Assembly (NCBI RefSeq): GCF_000003855.2
Contig: NW_003101682.1
Location: 2,816,386 to 2,880,385, forward strand
DNA length: 64,000 bases
Direction: 5' to 3'
Source: Blastomyces gilchristii SLH14081
Taxonomy: Eukaryota; Ascomycota; Eurotiomycetes; Onygenales; Ajellomycetaceae
Shown piece after piece: positions 34,407-46,164 of this stretch (position 1 is the stretch's first letter; each line of letters starts with the position of its first letter). The notes under the pieces were generated by a model, which had not been told where the DNA came from, did not search any database, and was given only the letters and a program-made list of their open reading frames with translations. Position numbers and translations under genes: made by a program.

Positions 34407-37400
34407 AATGCTAGTTGTATGGAGGTAAGACGGTGGAAGTAGAGCCTCCTGCATGCGAATTTGTCCTCACAAGAAAACCTGCCTTGTCAGCTACAAGCCA
34501 GCTCTTGGTTTAGGACTGCGTGGTTATATTTTATCGTTTTCGCCTCGTTTATTTGTCTTTGCTATTATTTTCCCCCATTTTACATCCCAAAAACGAAGGA
34601 AGGGTTCGTTTAGTTTGTTATCGGTTCCTCGGCTTAAAATACCGGATGAGCGTGATTTTTTCGTTCCCCCTGTTAGTTCCCCCTGTTACTCTATCGCCTC
34701 TCTCTAGTTTGCTTGTCAGGTATGGATGGGTGATGAGTTTGCCCGATCTCTGTACTTGTTTTCTCCCCTTTCCACTTTCACGACGACGACACTTTTGTTT
34801 GTGCTCTTTGAGCCTTCCTTTGTTCATGTCGCTTTATCGCCGGGAAATTTACTCTGCCTGAATCTTGTCCTATTTCCTTCTAGTTTTTTAAAAAATTACG
34901 CTTCTATTATGCTTGCGTGCAAAATTGTAACCCACACTGCCTAGCCTTTTTGTGTCTATATCAATATGTTTGCTGTAGTTTCTGATAATTACTCCCCATT
35001 GAGTGATGGGCTCCCTTCTTTTTATATTTTATTAATTAGGCTCTTAAACCAAGGCCTCATATTCCACTCATTCGATTCCTTGACACGTAGCAAAAAGCAG
35101 AATGGTCCTTTTGTATTAATATGAGAGCTATGGTTATTGACTGAGGCGGTTTCTGAGCTTGCCCGACAAATAATGCAAGCCCATCAGAATCTCAACAGAA
35201 GAAATAAAAATTAAATATTAATATCAGCTCATGACAGAAATTATAGTTTAAGGGAGCGGGAATCTGCAGCTAGCTCCGGCAAGTTGTGGGTTTGAGCAGG
35301 ACTGGCGCTGCGCTAGTTTCCTACATACTATGGATGTAGATTGGCCCCAGCGCGGTATCAGGCCAGGATTTCTGGCTGCGGATGTTCCTGGGCTAGTTCG
35401 TGGTGAAATATCTAGTTTGACGGTCAGCATAGTTAACTATCATTTCAAACCGCGCTTCATTCATCGCTTTGCAAGAAATGCATAAAGTCAATCATACTTT
35501 TTTAGAGGTAACGTCGATGATCGGTTCTATTGCAAACATACCCCGAGCACACAAGATATCAGAATCAGCTTCCTCTTCTGCTCATCTGCAGCAAATAGAC
35601 TGTTCAACGCAGAAACCAATTAAAAGGTGGTCCATGAGCACATGACGGACTAGCTAGGAATATCTACAGTCTGCTCATCTAAAAGGGTAAATTGATTGGG
35701 AGCTGTGAAGGCCGCAGCGGTCAAGAGACAAAAAGGGCATCATTGGCTTAGTGAGAAAGTCCAACGTTGCCATTGGGCGGGCTCCGAATAATGATAACCT
35801 CATATTATCTGCCACTTCCCAATCACAGACTTGAAGCTGGAGCATGTCTATTGCCTACCTGTGACCCCAACAGCCACGGATTGAGCAGTCTGTAGCTATC
35901 CTGTCGTAAATTGACCGAGATATTACATACTTCGATTCACCGCTGATGCAATCGACAGGGGGTTCGATCAGCTAAGCTTACCGAAGCCCTGGCTGTTCTT
36001 TTCGGTTCCTGTTGCGAATGAACCCTGTTGCACCCAGATAATGCGTCAAGCAAGGGTGGATGAGCAGCACTGCTGCAAAGAAGCTTCCGTGTGCCCGTTG
36101 ATATCTCCTCGCTCTTCATCCTCTAGCCATCGAATACCAGCCACGTGTCTTTTTATATACATGAACATGCATTCTTATCAGATAATCGTGCTGGGTTCGT
36201 ATACCATACCGGTGACTCGGGTGATCCTGATTTTCCGTCTCTGGGTGTCTGGTTTAGGCCTTTCGCATTCCTCATTCTGATTTGGAACGGATAGACAGTT
36301 TCCGAGATCCTCTATTGTATAATATCAACAAGAGGACTATCACATCTGGTAGAGATGCTTCCTCACTTGTTTGAGAACACCGGTAGGGTTTCAGTCAGGT
36401 TGTGACGTTGTGCGAGTTTTACCGTCTTGTGTCTCTTCTCTCCTTATTTTTTTAAGATTTGACGCATGCAGAACACATGCAGCTCCAAGATTTGACTTTT
36501 TATCTGCGTGATTTGTATCAGCCATTGATGAATTTCACTTTATCTGGGAATAAAAGGTTCTTATTTCCATAGAGCCCATCATTTGTTAACAAGGGGACCG
36601 GGCTTGAAGCAGGGTTGGATAATGCACTCCTAGGACAAGAGTAGCTACGCATTCAATGTAGCAATGAGTAGTCCGTAGAGAACAGCTGGATTGAAGCCAG
36701 TAGCGAGGACGAGCCAAGATCTTGCAATGCAGTAAACATGCGGCTGGGGTTCAGCCCCCTTGCCTTCACACTGCCACTCATCCCTTCCTTTGTTTCCGGC
36801 GTATGGCTGGAATTAATAGCCAGGTTAAATAAGGCAGTATTCTTTCTCCGCGGCCAGATTTCCCGCGATGTTGGCTCTATTCCTTCCTTTAGAGGAGCCG
36901 TATAGTCCCCGGCGTAGGAAAGCCCAGAATTTTAGGTTCCACCACTGGGCTTCGAGAGTACAGAAATATCGGAATGGTTCGGAGGATTCATCATATTTTG
37001 TGATTGCCATTGGCAAACCCTGCGGGAGAGTAAGAAATCTGCAGGTTGTAATCGCAGAAATTGGCCTAGTTGATAGTAGCCAGCTACCAGGGACGGAGAG
37101 AAAGTCAGTAGCAGGATTTTATATTGAAACCCAGCACTCCTGAACCATTCTCTAGAAGAGAAAGAAAAGGCGGTGTATGAACTGCCAGTTGAAGCCCTGA
37201 CTCAATCTTGCAAAATTGAGACTGATGGAGTTTGGATGGTTGAGGTAAGGGGTCGCAGGGAGAAGCATGGTATGATTGACGGTGACACAGCTGGCTATCT
37301 TGCGCGACAAGACACTGTGCATGCAAACTATTTGCGGCGAGGCACATATAGTACGGATCTTATATCAGGCTGTTCTAGAACAAAACATCGTGCCTGAACA

Positions 37401-39166
37401 TGTAGTGAAAGGAAGCCAGAAAGCTGCATGAGCAGAAGTTGAATCGCGGCCACAGAGCCTCATATCAAATCTGGTATATAACCCTAAACCCCCCTAACCT
37501 TCCAATTGCATCGCGCGATTCTGACTGAAATCTGCAACACAATCAGAACTGTTTCATCCTACATGAACCAATAAGCCATTAGTTATCTTTATTGTCTGCA
37601 CGATGTTGCTCGCGGATTGAACCAAATTAGATTTAGGAGGGTTAGGCAGCTAACGTACCTGGGTTCTGAATCGGATGGGCGATACAGTTCCACCAAAATT
37701 GTGGCCAGAACCAATAAGTCTCACCTAACAACGACATCAACATCTTGGGAGTTTAATTCCAAAATTCGAAGTGTCCATCTTATTGTGCCTCCAGATATTT
37801 TATTATAACATTCAGTATTTCCGCTTCAGGTGCGTACCAATGGTTTATTCCTGATTCCCGACGTTGCATCCTAGTTGTCTGCAGTCAGATTCCGTCTTTA
37901 GGTCTTGATCCAAAGGACCTAAATACCCCCGCCCCCCTGACGTCACTTGGATGACCGGTTGGATTGTCTTCCAACAATTTGCAAATCGTTCACCAACCTC
38001 GCACAAGAACCTTGGATCATTAGTAGGGCCTGGAAGCTGGAGGCTGGAGGCCGGGCATTGGGCCTACTGCCTAGTGCCCTAAGAAATTTTTATGTACCAG
38101 TGGTAATCCCGTTAACCTCAGCCCCTAAACAATGCCAATATTCAGTTATGGATTAGTTTGAAAGCTTAACTAATTAACACGCGATCCACTGGGGGAACTA
38201 TCGCTTCCGAGGTTCTGAATTTCCACACCACACCACACCGAACATTTTCTTGCAGCGGCGTCACTGGCTCATTGATCTTAAGAGTTACAGTGAACGAAGG
38301 ACCCTATCGCCAAGCTCCTCCTACGCGAAACAGTCGCACAATATGGCTCCCATATGGCTCGCGGCTGCCTGACTCCCTTTGAAATGCAGACTACTCTTCT
38401 GGGGAGCTTTTCTACGTACTTTTCTTCATTATTCTGCTTTGAGTGCGTCTCCACTGTGCCTCAGGAGGCTAGAACACCACTGAAACCCGCGATTTCTCGG
38501 CGCGAAGCGGGCCAACACAATCTATAGCTAGAAAGGAACTAATTGTTATGGTATCTATTATCAATCGGATTTATTATTTGGGCGAACGGCCCTGTGAGAA
38601 GATGACGGAGTCTCTCGAGGTGGATCCTCGATATTGACGGTTTCTCATTCCTCCGCTTTTTGATGCCGGCAAACACTTGGACTGAGAAAGCCATAGGCTT
38701 GATTAGATCAAGATGACTGACACACTTGCATGGGTCAATAAGTTACTGAACATGAACAGGGCTGAACCGCCACGCTCTGCCAGTTTCTCCCGTTGTGTGG
38801 ACTGCAAATTCTGGGGCCAATCGTTGCAGCTGGACCTGCTCCACCGCCGCGGGATAGGCTGACCAGGATCAACGGTGTTCTGCTCTTTTGTAATTTTATT
38901 TATTTTATTTTTTATTATTTCTCCCATGCTTTTTATTGCCTGTTCAATTCCCTCAATCACCCCAAAATACATTTCGTATATACTTCCACCGACAAGATAT
39001 ATCACTCTCTGGGTTCGCATATATCTATATATATTTGTTTGTTTGACAGCTCTGCTGCGGCACTTATTCTGCATTCTTCTTCCTGACAGCTCTGTCGTGC
39101 GGGGAGAACACTTTGCCTTCTGCAAATCCCCCGCACCCCGATATTCCTCACGTATCTTACCTTCCA
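34407..39166. other. Gene-free region between GBP2 and TRK1
   Basis: The left 600 bp is pyrimidine-rich and probably includes the GBP2 3' UTR. No coding frame in the remaining 4.1 kb shows recognisable content. Telomere-like CCCTAA patches occur at 37479-37500 and a TTAGG patch at 37631-37648. The last 500 bp should contain the TRK1 promoter, with CT/AT-rich DNA at 38880-39050. Confidence 0.45.
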
Positions 39167-42100
39167 ATGAGGCTCCCACGGTTGAATTTTATACGGCTCC
39201 ACTGTAGAGATATATCCCCTTTCCTACTCATCACGACCATGGGGACAAAACGGGCATCTTCTTACAGTTTGTATTTTGCTACGTCTAGATGCCTATATCT
39301 TGCTCCTGAATGTGCTGGCCGTGATTATCATATATCCGGCCAAGAACTTGTCTGGCATTGATGCGTTTTTCACAAGCTGCAGTGCGGCGACGACGACGGG
39401 GTTAAATACGTACGTCCAATAATTTTTCTCTTTTTCCTAATTCATTATTCGATTGTGCTTCTTTCCCAGTCATCAACCTGGATTCTGCGTTGGCGGCTGA
39501 CACTGGGCCAAAAAACAAAAAAGCGTTGATGTCAATACAATGCATACATTCCAACAGGTGGTGATATATATGGTCCCCATGATTGGCAATTTAAGCGTCA
39601 TAAACCTAGTGGTGGTGCTCGTGCGACTGTACTGGTTTGAAACTCGATTCAAAGACATTGGTAAAAATCTTCCAGTTCTCAAGGGGAGCCTCGATCAGTC
39701 CTGCTGCTGTTTGTGCGCGGCTGGGGTAGGCAAGAGTTATTTATTAAACCTGTGTGCGTTTGATCACCAGTTGACTTTGCAATCCGTCATGCAATTCTAG
39801 TCCGATTGTCACGGCAGCGTTCGATTGACCGACCTCGTTCCAGTAGATTGCATTCATCAGAGTCCAGAGGAAGAGATAGTATCACATTGCGAGACAGAAT
39901 AAGAGATATCAGAGTGCTTCGCCCTGAGCCGAGAATAGGCAGTAGAAGCAGGACTGCTGCCTCTGAGGCGGAGGGATTGAGGCTGCGGGCTAGGATTCTC
40001 AGCAATATGCCCAGCAACAATTCCAACAGCGACAAAGACAAAGACAACGAAAACGAAAACGACAATCGAAATGAAGCTGTTCCTAATGTGAACGAGAACG
40101 CGAAAATAAGTACTGTTGAAAATGATGGTACAACCATTTTCCCCTCGACTCCAGATCTTTCTGCTTCTCCAGATCCACAGCCTTTGATGCTTGATCAAAT
40201 TAGTTCTTCGCCCGACAAGAACAATACAGAACGGAGTGCGCCCTCCGCGCATATTAGCTTCTCTGCTGAGACAAACATGGAGCCCCGTGGACGGGCACTG
40301 CGAATCCCAGGCCCAAGAGAGTTTGAAAGCGGTGGGAATAACCCCTTTCCTTTATAACATAAGCTAACTAGGAACCTATATCGGAGCCAATTGCTAATTT
40401 CCTGCCAAATAGGACAAACTGTTCGCGAGGTTGACGATGGTAAGACATGCAATTTCTGCATCCTACTCATATTTGAACCCCATAAATGATCCATGGATAA
40501 ATGCCCGTTTGCGCAGAGTGAGGCTAATGACAAAACAACTCACGAACCAAAATAGACGACCTTATGAAAAGTATAACCATCGAAGAATCTCTATCGGCAG
40601 GGCCCTCAGGGGAAACCGAACGTCGACGGCTGCCCACCATGGGTAGGCTGCTTTCCCATGCGGCCTCAGTCGAAAGAGCTGCTTCAAATGCATTTATTCT
40701 CGGCAATAGCTCGCGGAAACGTTCTCGGTCGAGATCTTCAAACCCACTAAATCGATCGTCCTCGAAGTCTGAACGGGCCCTCTTAGACATGCCATATCTG
40801 TCGTACCAACCGACGATCGGGCGTAACTCGAAATTCTTGGACTTGACTGATGAACAGAGGGATGAGCTGGGAGGGATTGAGTATCGTAGTTTGAAGCTTT
40901 TAGCAAAGATTGTGTTCTGTATGGGCCTCTCCCTTTATCTCCTTCTAGAGAAGACGCTAACATCTTTCATCTTTTAAACAAAATAGGTTACTACGTGTTT
41001 TGGCATATATTCGGCGTTATTTGTCTTATTGGCTGGATTCACAATTCGGACCGGAAGTACAGTGACTATGTTCGATCTGTAGGCCAGAACCCAACTTGGT
41101 GGTAAGCGCCTGTTTTTTGCTCCTGGGATGAGAAAGCCCAAAGGGATTAAAATACCAGAGTCGATTCATCTGCTTATTTGGGTGGCGTCTAGGGCGATTT
41201 TCTCCAGCATGACCGCTTACAACAATCTTGGATTCACCCTTACGCCCGACTCCATGATTAGTTTCCGCAACGCAACCTTCCCCATCTTCATCATGACATT
41301 CCTAATTTACATTGGCAACACAGGCTACCCTTGCATGTTACGCCTCATTATCTGGATCATGTTCAAGATATCACCTCGAGATTCTGCAATCCGAGAGCCA
41401 CTGAATTTCCTGCTCGATCATCCTCGTCGATGTTACACGCTGCTTTTTCCCTCTAGCCCTACTTGGATGTTATTCTTCAGCTTGGTATTTCTGAACTTTA
41501 TCGACGTCCTGCTGTTCCTCGTCCTAGATCTGCAAAATGAGGAAGTTCTGGCCGTTCCGTCTTCATGGAATCGTTTCTTGGCTGCGCTTTTTCAGGCAGC
41601 GTCGGCGCGTACGACGGGGACAAGTACTTTCAATGTCGCTAAGGTGCATCCGGCTGTACAGTTCATGCTCATGGGTACGTTCAAAGAGAAAAAGAAATTG
41701 CTATAATTATTTGTCAAAGTTTGACTCGCTAACGGAATGATTTAATTTCCAGTGATGATGTACATCTCCGTTTTCCCAATCGCTATTAGCGTACGAAAGT
41801 AGGAAATTGATCCCGAAACTCTGCACAACTGGCTCCCTCTCTTTAAAGCAGCCCCTGCTAATACCTAACCCAACTACCCTTGACAGAACGAATACATATG
41901 AAGAGAACTCCCTGGGTCTCTACGATCCACAAAGTGACGAAATCGACGAGTCAAATAGCACTGCCTCCTATGTGGGTGCACATATGAAAAAGCAACTCGC
42001 ATTCGACTTGTGGTATGTCTTCTTCGGAATGTTCATTCTCATGATCACCGAAGGGTCGAAGCTAGCCGATAAATCGGATCCGGTACGATTATTTAACTTT

Positions 42101-42795
42101 TAAACTTTTCCTATTTGCTTGTCCCAACCCGTTGAACGAAATATAATAACTCAAAGGGAATAGGAATTCGCAATCTTCTCTGTGTTTTTTGAAGCTGTCT
42201 CAGCATAGTAAGTGCCTTCCACAACTTCTGATCTAGTTTCGAGGCTATGCTGTATCTGCTTTTCTATTTCTTTCGCATCCCTTTCCTTGTGTATAACTTC
42301 AGTCATTATCTAACCACCAACCCATAACTACAGCGGAAACGTCGGTCTGAGCCTGAGTCACCCGTCTATCAGCAGTGGCCTGACTACCAAATTCAGCGTG
42401 TTAGGAAAATTAGTCATCTGCGCCTTGATGCTTCGTGGTCGACACCGCGGATTGCCATATGAACTTGATCGAGCGGTTCGTACTTGTTTCCCCCCGGTTA
42501 ATTTCCACCCTCGTATCCTACCCTACCATATGTTCCTCATAAACACTCATCTCGCTTCTCATCCCTTACCACCTTTCCGCTTTCCATTTCTCTTTCTAGC
42601 AAACAGAAATGAACTCTATATTAATTTCATTTTCTCTCTTCACTTTCAAATTCGATGCAGATCATCCTCCCGAGCGAACGGAATCTTACGGATTCAAGTT
42701 CCACCAAGGATGGCGGCGCAATTACAACTGCGCTACCCTCAGCAAATACAACTATCGGCCCCTTGTCGCGCGTTCGAACTGCGGAAATCGTATAA
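39167..42795 (+). CDS. TRK1: TRK1-type high-affinity potassium transporter, thirteen exons
   Basis: Exons: 39167-39203, 39268-39409, 39524-39660, 39801-40331, 40413-40439, 40556-40918, 40987-41101, 41193-41674, 41753-41798, 41887-42082, 42164-42207, 42334-42475, 42661-42795. They sum to 2397 nt, 798 aa, with every phase consistent. The product is a plasma-membrane K+ uptake protein of the Trk/Ktr/HKT family. The four pore loops are visible: 'SCSAATTTGLNT', 'SSMTAYNNLGFTLTPD', 'SARTTGTSTFNVAKVHPA' and 'AVSAYGNVGLSLSHP'. Each carries the filter glycine. A long hydrophilic insert of about 300 residues (exons 4-6, Arg/Ser-rich and Asn/Asp/Glu-rich) separates the first and second M1-P-M2 units, as in yeast Trk1. 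The start ATG leaves a very short N-terminus (MRLPRLNFIRLH). Exon 5 is 27 nt. Donor of intron 12 is GTTCGT, less usual than the rest. Confidence 0.9.
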
Positions 42796-43339
42796 CACAA
42801 GGGATGTTGTATGGGTACTATAGATACATAGATTATTATTACATTGCATAGACAGCCACATGAATAGTGCATAAGCTCGCAAGAGACCTTTTTTTGCTTT
42901 TGGATAGACGTAAAAGTGGCGAGACGTGATGTATGTACTAAGCGGTTCCCTTCTTCCTGGTGGTGATTTTGGGTGGCGGGAGAGTTTCCTCGAGTGTTGA
43001 ATCACTGCTGAATTAAGGCATTCCACTATAGGAGCCCGTATGCCTCGAGATGCCAGGTGTCTATTTTCGCCCATTATATTACGGGCCTGGTATCCTACCT
43101 TTAAATAGGAGGTGAAATACGTTCTATCAATCCCTTGGTACTTCACGTATAAAATCGCCCAACTATTGGCTAAGTTTGTTCAACCAATATTATTTTTATT
43201 TCTACACTGTATTCTACTATTAGTACAACTATTTTTATTTCAATTTAAGTAAGTATTACTCATTTTTATAAATGATTTAAGTGAAGTCGTCAATAAAAAA
43301 AATAACAAAGCAAACTATATAAGCTCAGAATCGAGTGGA
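42796..43339. other. 3' flank of TRK1 and AT-rich spacer
   Basis: Strongly AT-rich near 43180-43310. No gene seen. Confidence 0.5.
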
Positions 43340-43985
43340 GTTGAGTTATAATTTGGAGAGTACTCCGGACCCTCAACATTCAATTTCACAAATCCGAGGG
43401 CCTCAGTGGCTCAACAATGTGACCTCTGGATGCATGGAGAACGCTGGTATCTCTATTACCCTGTTCTATATGTTCTCGTCCTCTGGCACTCTTTATCGGC
43501 GGCATGGGCTGGATTCCGACAGTTAACCTCTCCCGTTTTATCTTTTATATGCATCCAAGTATGAGAAGTCCGATGATATCGCGGCTACTTCCTCTGCTCG
43601 CCCAACTCCACCACGTACAAAACAGAAGACGTTCCACGAGGCTTGACGCTTTGGTGAAGCAGCACAATGGAACAGAGAAATTTTGATGCAATTCAAGACC
43701 GCCTTGGAAAAGAATCCTGCGGTGGATCTAATATCACTGTTCCATTGATTCTTCATCGTGAGCATCGAAATTCTCAGTGTCCTCAGCTATCTTGCTGCGA
43801 GAATCAACCTTCAAGCACCAGACGAGCTTCATGATGACCTCAGGAGGGGGCTGGAGGTTAATTTACTCTCTGCATTTACCGGAGAGCATATCCCCATCAC
43901 AGTTTCCCGTACGTTGGCTGGTTGATCGAGTTTGGGGGATCAATCTCAGAACCACATGGCCCCAAACCAAAATTGAACGCTGAAG
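43340..43985 (+). pseudogene. Decayed gene fragment, possible membrane protein
   Basis: Several coding-looking pieces follow each other on the plus strand in different frames. The first, about 43360-43558, reads 'PRASVAQQCDLWMHGERW' and then a hydrophobic stretch 'YLYYPVLYVLVLWHSLSAAW' without a usable ATG. A Ser/Pro/Lys-rich piece follows ('ATSSARPTPPRTKQKTFHEA', about 43585-43645), then 'MQFKTALEKNPAVDLISLFH' (about 43685) and 'SYLAARINLQAPDELHDDLR' to 'HIPITVSRTLAG' (about 43770-43923). In-frame stops and frame changes prevent one product unless several introns are invoked. I read it as a degenerated gene or a gene with unrecognised introns. The family is not known to me. Confidence 0.3.
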
Positions 43986-44256
43986 ATTCCCTTTTGTGTA
44001 TGAAATACCCATTTAATGCTAGGAAAGCAGATATCCAATTCTTCTTGTAAGATGCCTGTAGTACAGCTTATCACTGTACTGCGCCTAAAAATATCGCGAA
44101 TGTCCAGGATACAGGCTTAGAAATGAATAGATGTAACAGACAGGCCATAATCTCCACCATTCAGAGAAAGGAAATCAAGCAAATAAACTAGTATGAGTAT
44201 GGTAGTTAACAAATCGGTGGTCAACGCTTCAATGATATTCAGTTTGACTTTTTCAT

Positions 44257-44659
44257 CTACATCAATCCCTCCTGCTTGCCTTGAACGACCCGCTTGTTAT
44301 GCTTGTAATTGGTCTCGTTCTTGTCGATAATATTCTTCTCCTCCAAGACATCCAGAAGCTCAAGGACATAGTCCTGACAGTTATAACCCGGATATTCGTT
44401 GTGGATAACCGCATTTTCCGCAGCGTCCTTAATCGCGCTAATTTTGGAATTGTCCACGTCACACAGGTGGATGGTCTCCAAGAGAGTCGCCGATTTATGA
44501 GCGTTCGAGATTTCCATCTCGAAACGATATCTGGTAGGAACCCAGGATCTGGAGGAGGATATTTTCCGCATCCGTTGGCCCGTCGATGAAGAGACCCCAG
44601 TGCTTATATACACCACCATCGTCGAAAATGGCAACATATAGCTCAGTAGTCGAAGACAT
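44257..44659 (-). pseudogene. Small fungal hypothetical protein gene with a frameshift
   Basis: An ATG at 44659 opens 'MSSTTELYVAIFDDGGVYKH' and 'WGLFIDGPTDAENILLQILG', which runs to about 44545. The sensible reading then moves to the next frame: 'TRYRFEMEISNAHKSATLLE', 'TIHLCDVDNSKI', 'EYPGYNCQDYVLELLDVLEE' and stop at 44257. The change is equivalent to one extra base or two missing bases within the GGTTCCTACC area (about 44545-44555). The intact version would be about 133 aa. It resembles short uncharacterised fungal proteins that end in a conserved 'NCQDYVLELLxxLE' block (remembered, not searched). No splice sites explain the shift. It is either a recent pseudogene or an assembly error. 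The function is unknown. Confidence 0.6.
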
Positions 44660-46164
44660 AGTAAGAATCGCCCACTATCGAAAGTTGGAGAGTTCGTAGG
44701 CCTGACGCATCGAGGTAGATCAAATAGAGACTAGATGAAAGGGTAAAACTTGCATAAAGAAGTCCGGTAGAAAGCTGTTGAGCATATAAATTATTTTCCG
44801 TTAATCTAACTGCTGAACCCGAGAGGATTTTGGATGCTTTTATATTGGCTCAAAAAGAAGCGGGATATTGAGGCGTCGGCGAGACGCCAGGAACCATGAT
44901 ATCAAATCTGGGTGCAACACTGGCTATCTTTTAACGCGGGGTGTGAGAGCCCTAGGCTTCCTAGTAGTTACAGACTAGCGCCCTGCACACTGTATATAGC
45001 CCTCTACTACAGAGTAGATAGAATCATCAATATCAACCACTCTCAGACATCCAATAGAATGGAACTGTTGTGGTCATGAGGTATTTAAGACGGTCCCCCA
45101 GCAATGGGAAAAACTTCCTAGCTCAGCGGGTATTTCATGCAGGGGTTAAGCCGGGAGGAACCAATTCAAAGAGTCGAGGCACTTATAGTGCTTGTATATG
45201 GTAGAGACAAGAACAAATCTATAGTCAAGACAAGCACATATTTCCGACAGCCTACTTGCTTGGTAAGTGATTTCTCAGCTACAGATTCAGAGTCACTATT
45301 AGTCAGTGAGTCAGTTGAGTGAAATACTATGACATATATTTGTCTGAAGACAGTGTACGTATTAATGAAACAAAAGAAGAGAATGAGTGCTGACAGACTA
45401 TGTCTTTATTTCAGAAACAGATTTTCATAAGATAGATGAAGTTCTGAGCTGATATTACTTCCTAAAGGTACATACACATAGGCGCTGATGGTGCAGTAGT
45501 ATCCAAAGAGACAAAGCCAGTTCCAAGAGGGTGCGAGAATTCCAAAAAACTTCGAGAATAAAAAGACCCAACGTATATTTAAATATGAGTAAAGTTTAAA
45601 ATCCAAAGGAAAAAGAGAGGAAAAGAAAGTATTCACGTAGAAGTATAAACGCCCCCAGCTCCTATGCTTGAGAAAGAGAAAGAAGAAGGGTATGAAGAAG
45701 ATGATAGTAAGAATAAAAAACAAAAGAAAGGTTGTTGGAAAGGGTGAAATAAGAATATAAAAAAGAAAAAACGTGGAAGACACGAGAAGGCTAGTGGGAA
45801 GGCAAATCGGGGGCTTCAATTCCCAGGAAATAAATAGAGCTCTTTGGAGGGCTTTGAAGTGGTGGTATATGGTCGAACTCAAGGGACCATGAAAATGTGC
45901 AAAACCATAGAATGAATGTATATGCATTTCATGTAGGAGGCACATAGGGTAACGAATGATGCAATAATTCCGGGGGAAAAAGTGGGGACTGTCGATGGTG
46001 GGGATGATGTAATTGATAAAACGACGAAAAAAAAGCGAAGAACGAGGAAAATTCCTTCTTCGACAGTAGTACCCAAGGAATCAATTGAGTTTTCAGGTTA
46101 GGAAATGGGATAAAATGGGATATATATATAGGTACTCCGGCATCGCTTCTTCAAAACAAAAATT
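44660..46164. other. Spacer downstream of SLM1
   Basis: A purine-rich stretch at 45600-45800 produces a long minus-strand frame (45406-45945) of Phe/Leu/Ile-rich sequence that I do not accept as a gene. The part next to 46165 should hold the SLM1 3' UTR. Confidence 0.5.

Noticed and set aside
45406..45945. 179-codon minus-strand frame rich in Phe, Leu and Ile
   Set aside because: It arises from a purine-rich plus strand in the 3' flank of SLM1; the composition is that of low-complexity DNA and there is no domain or splice structure.
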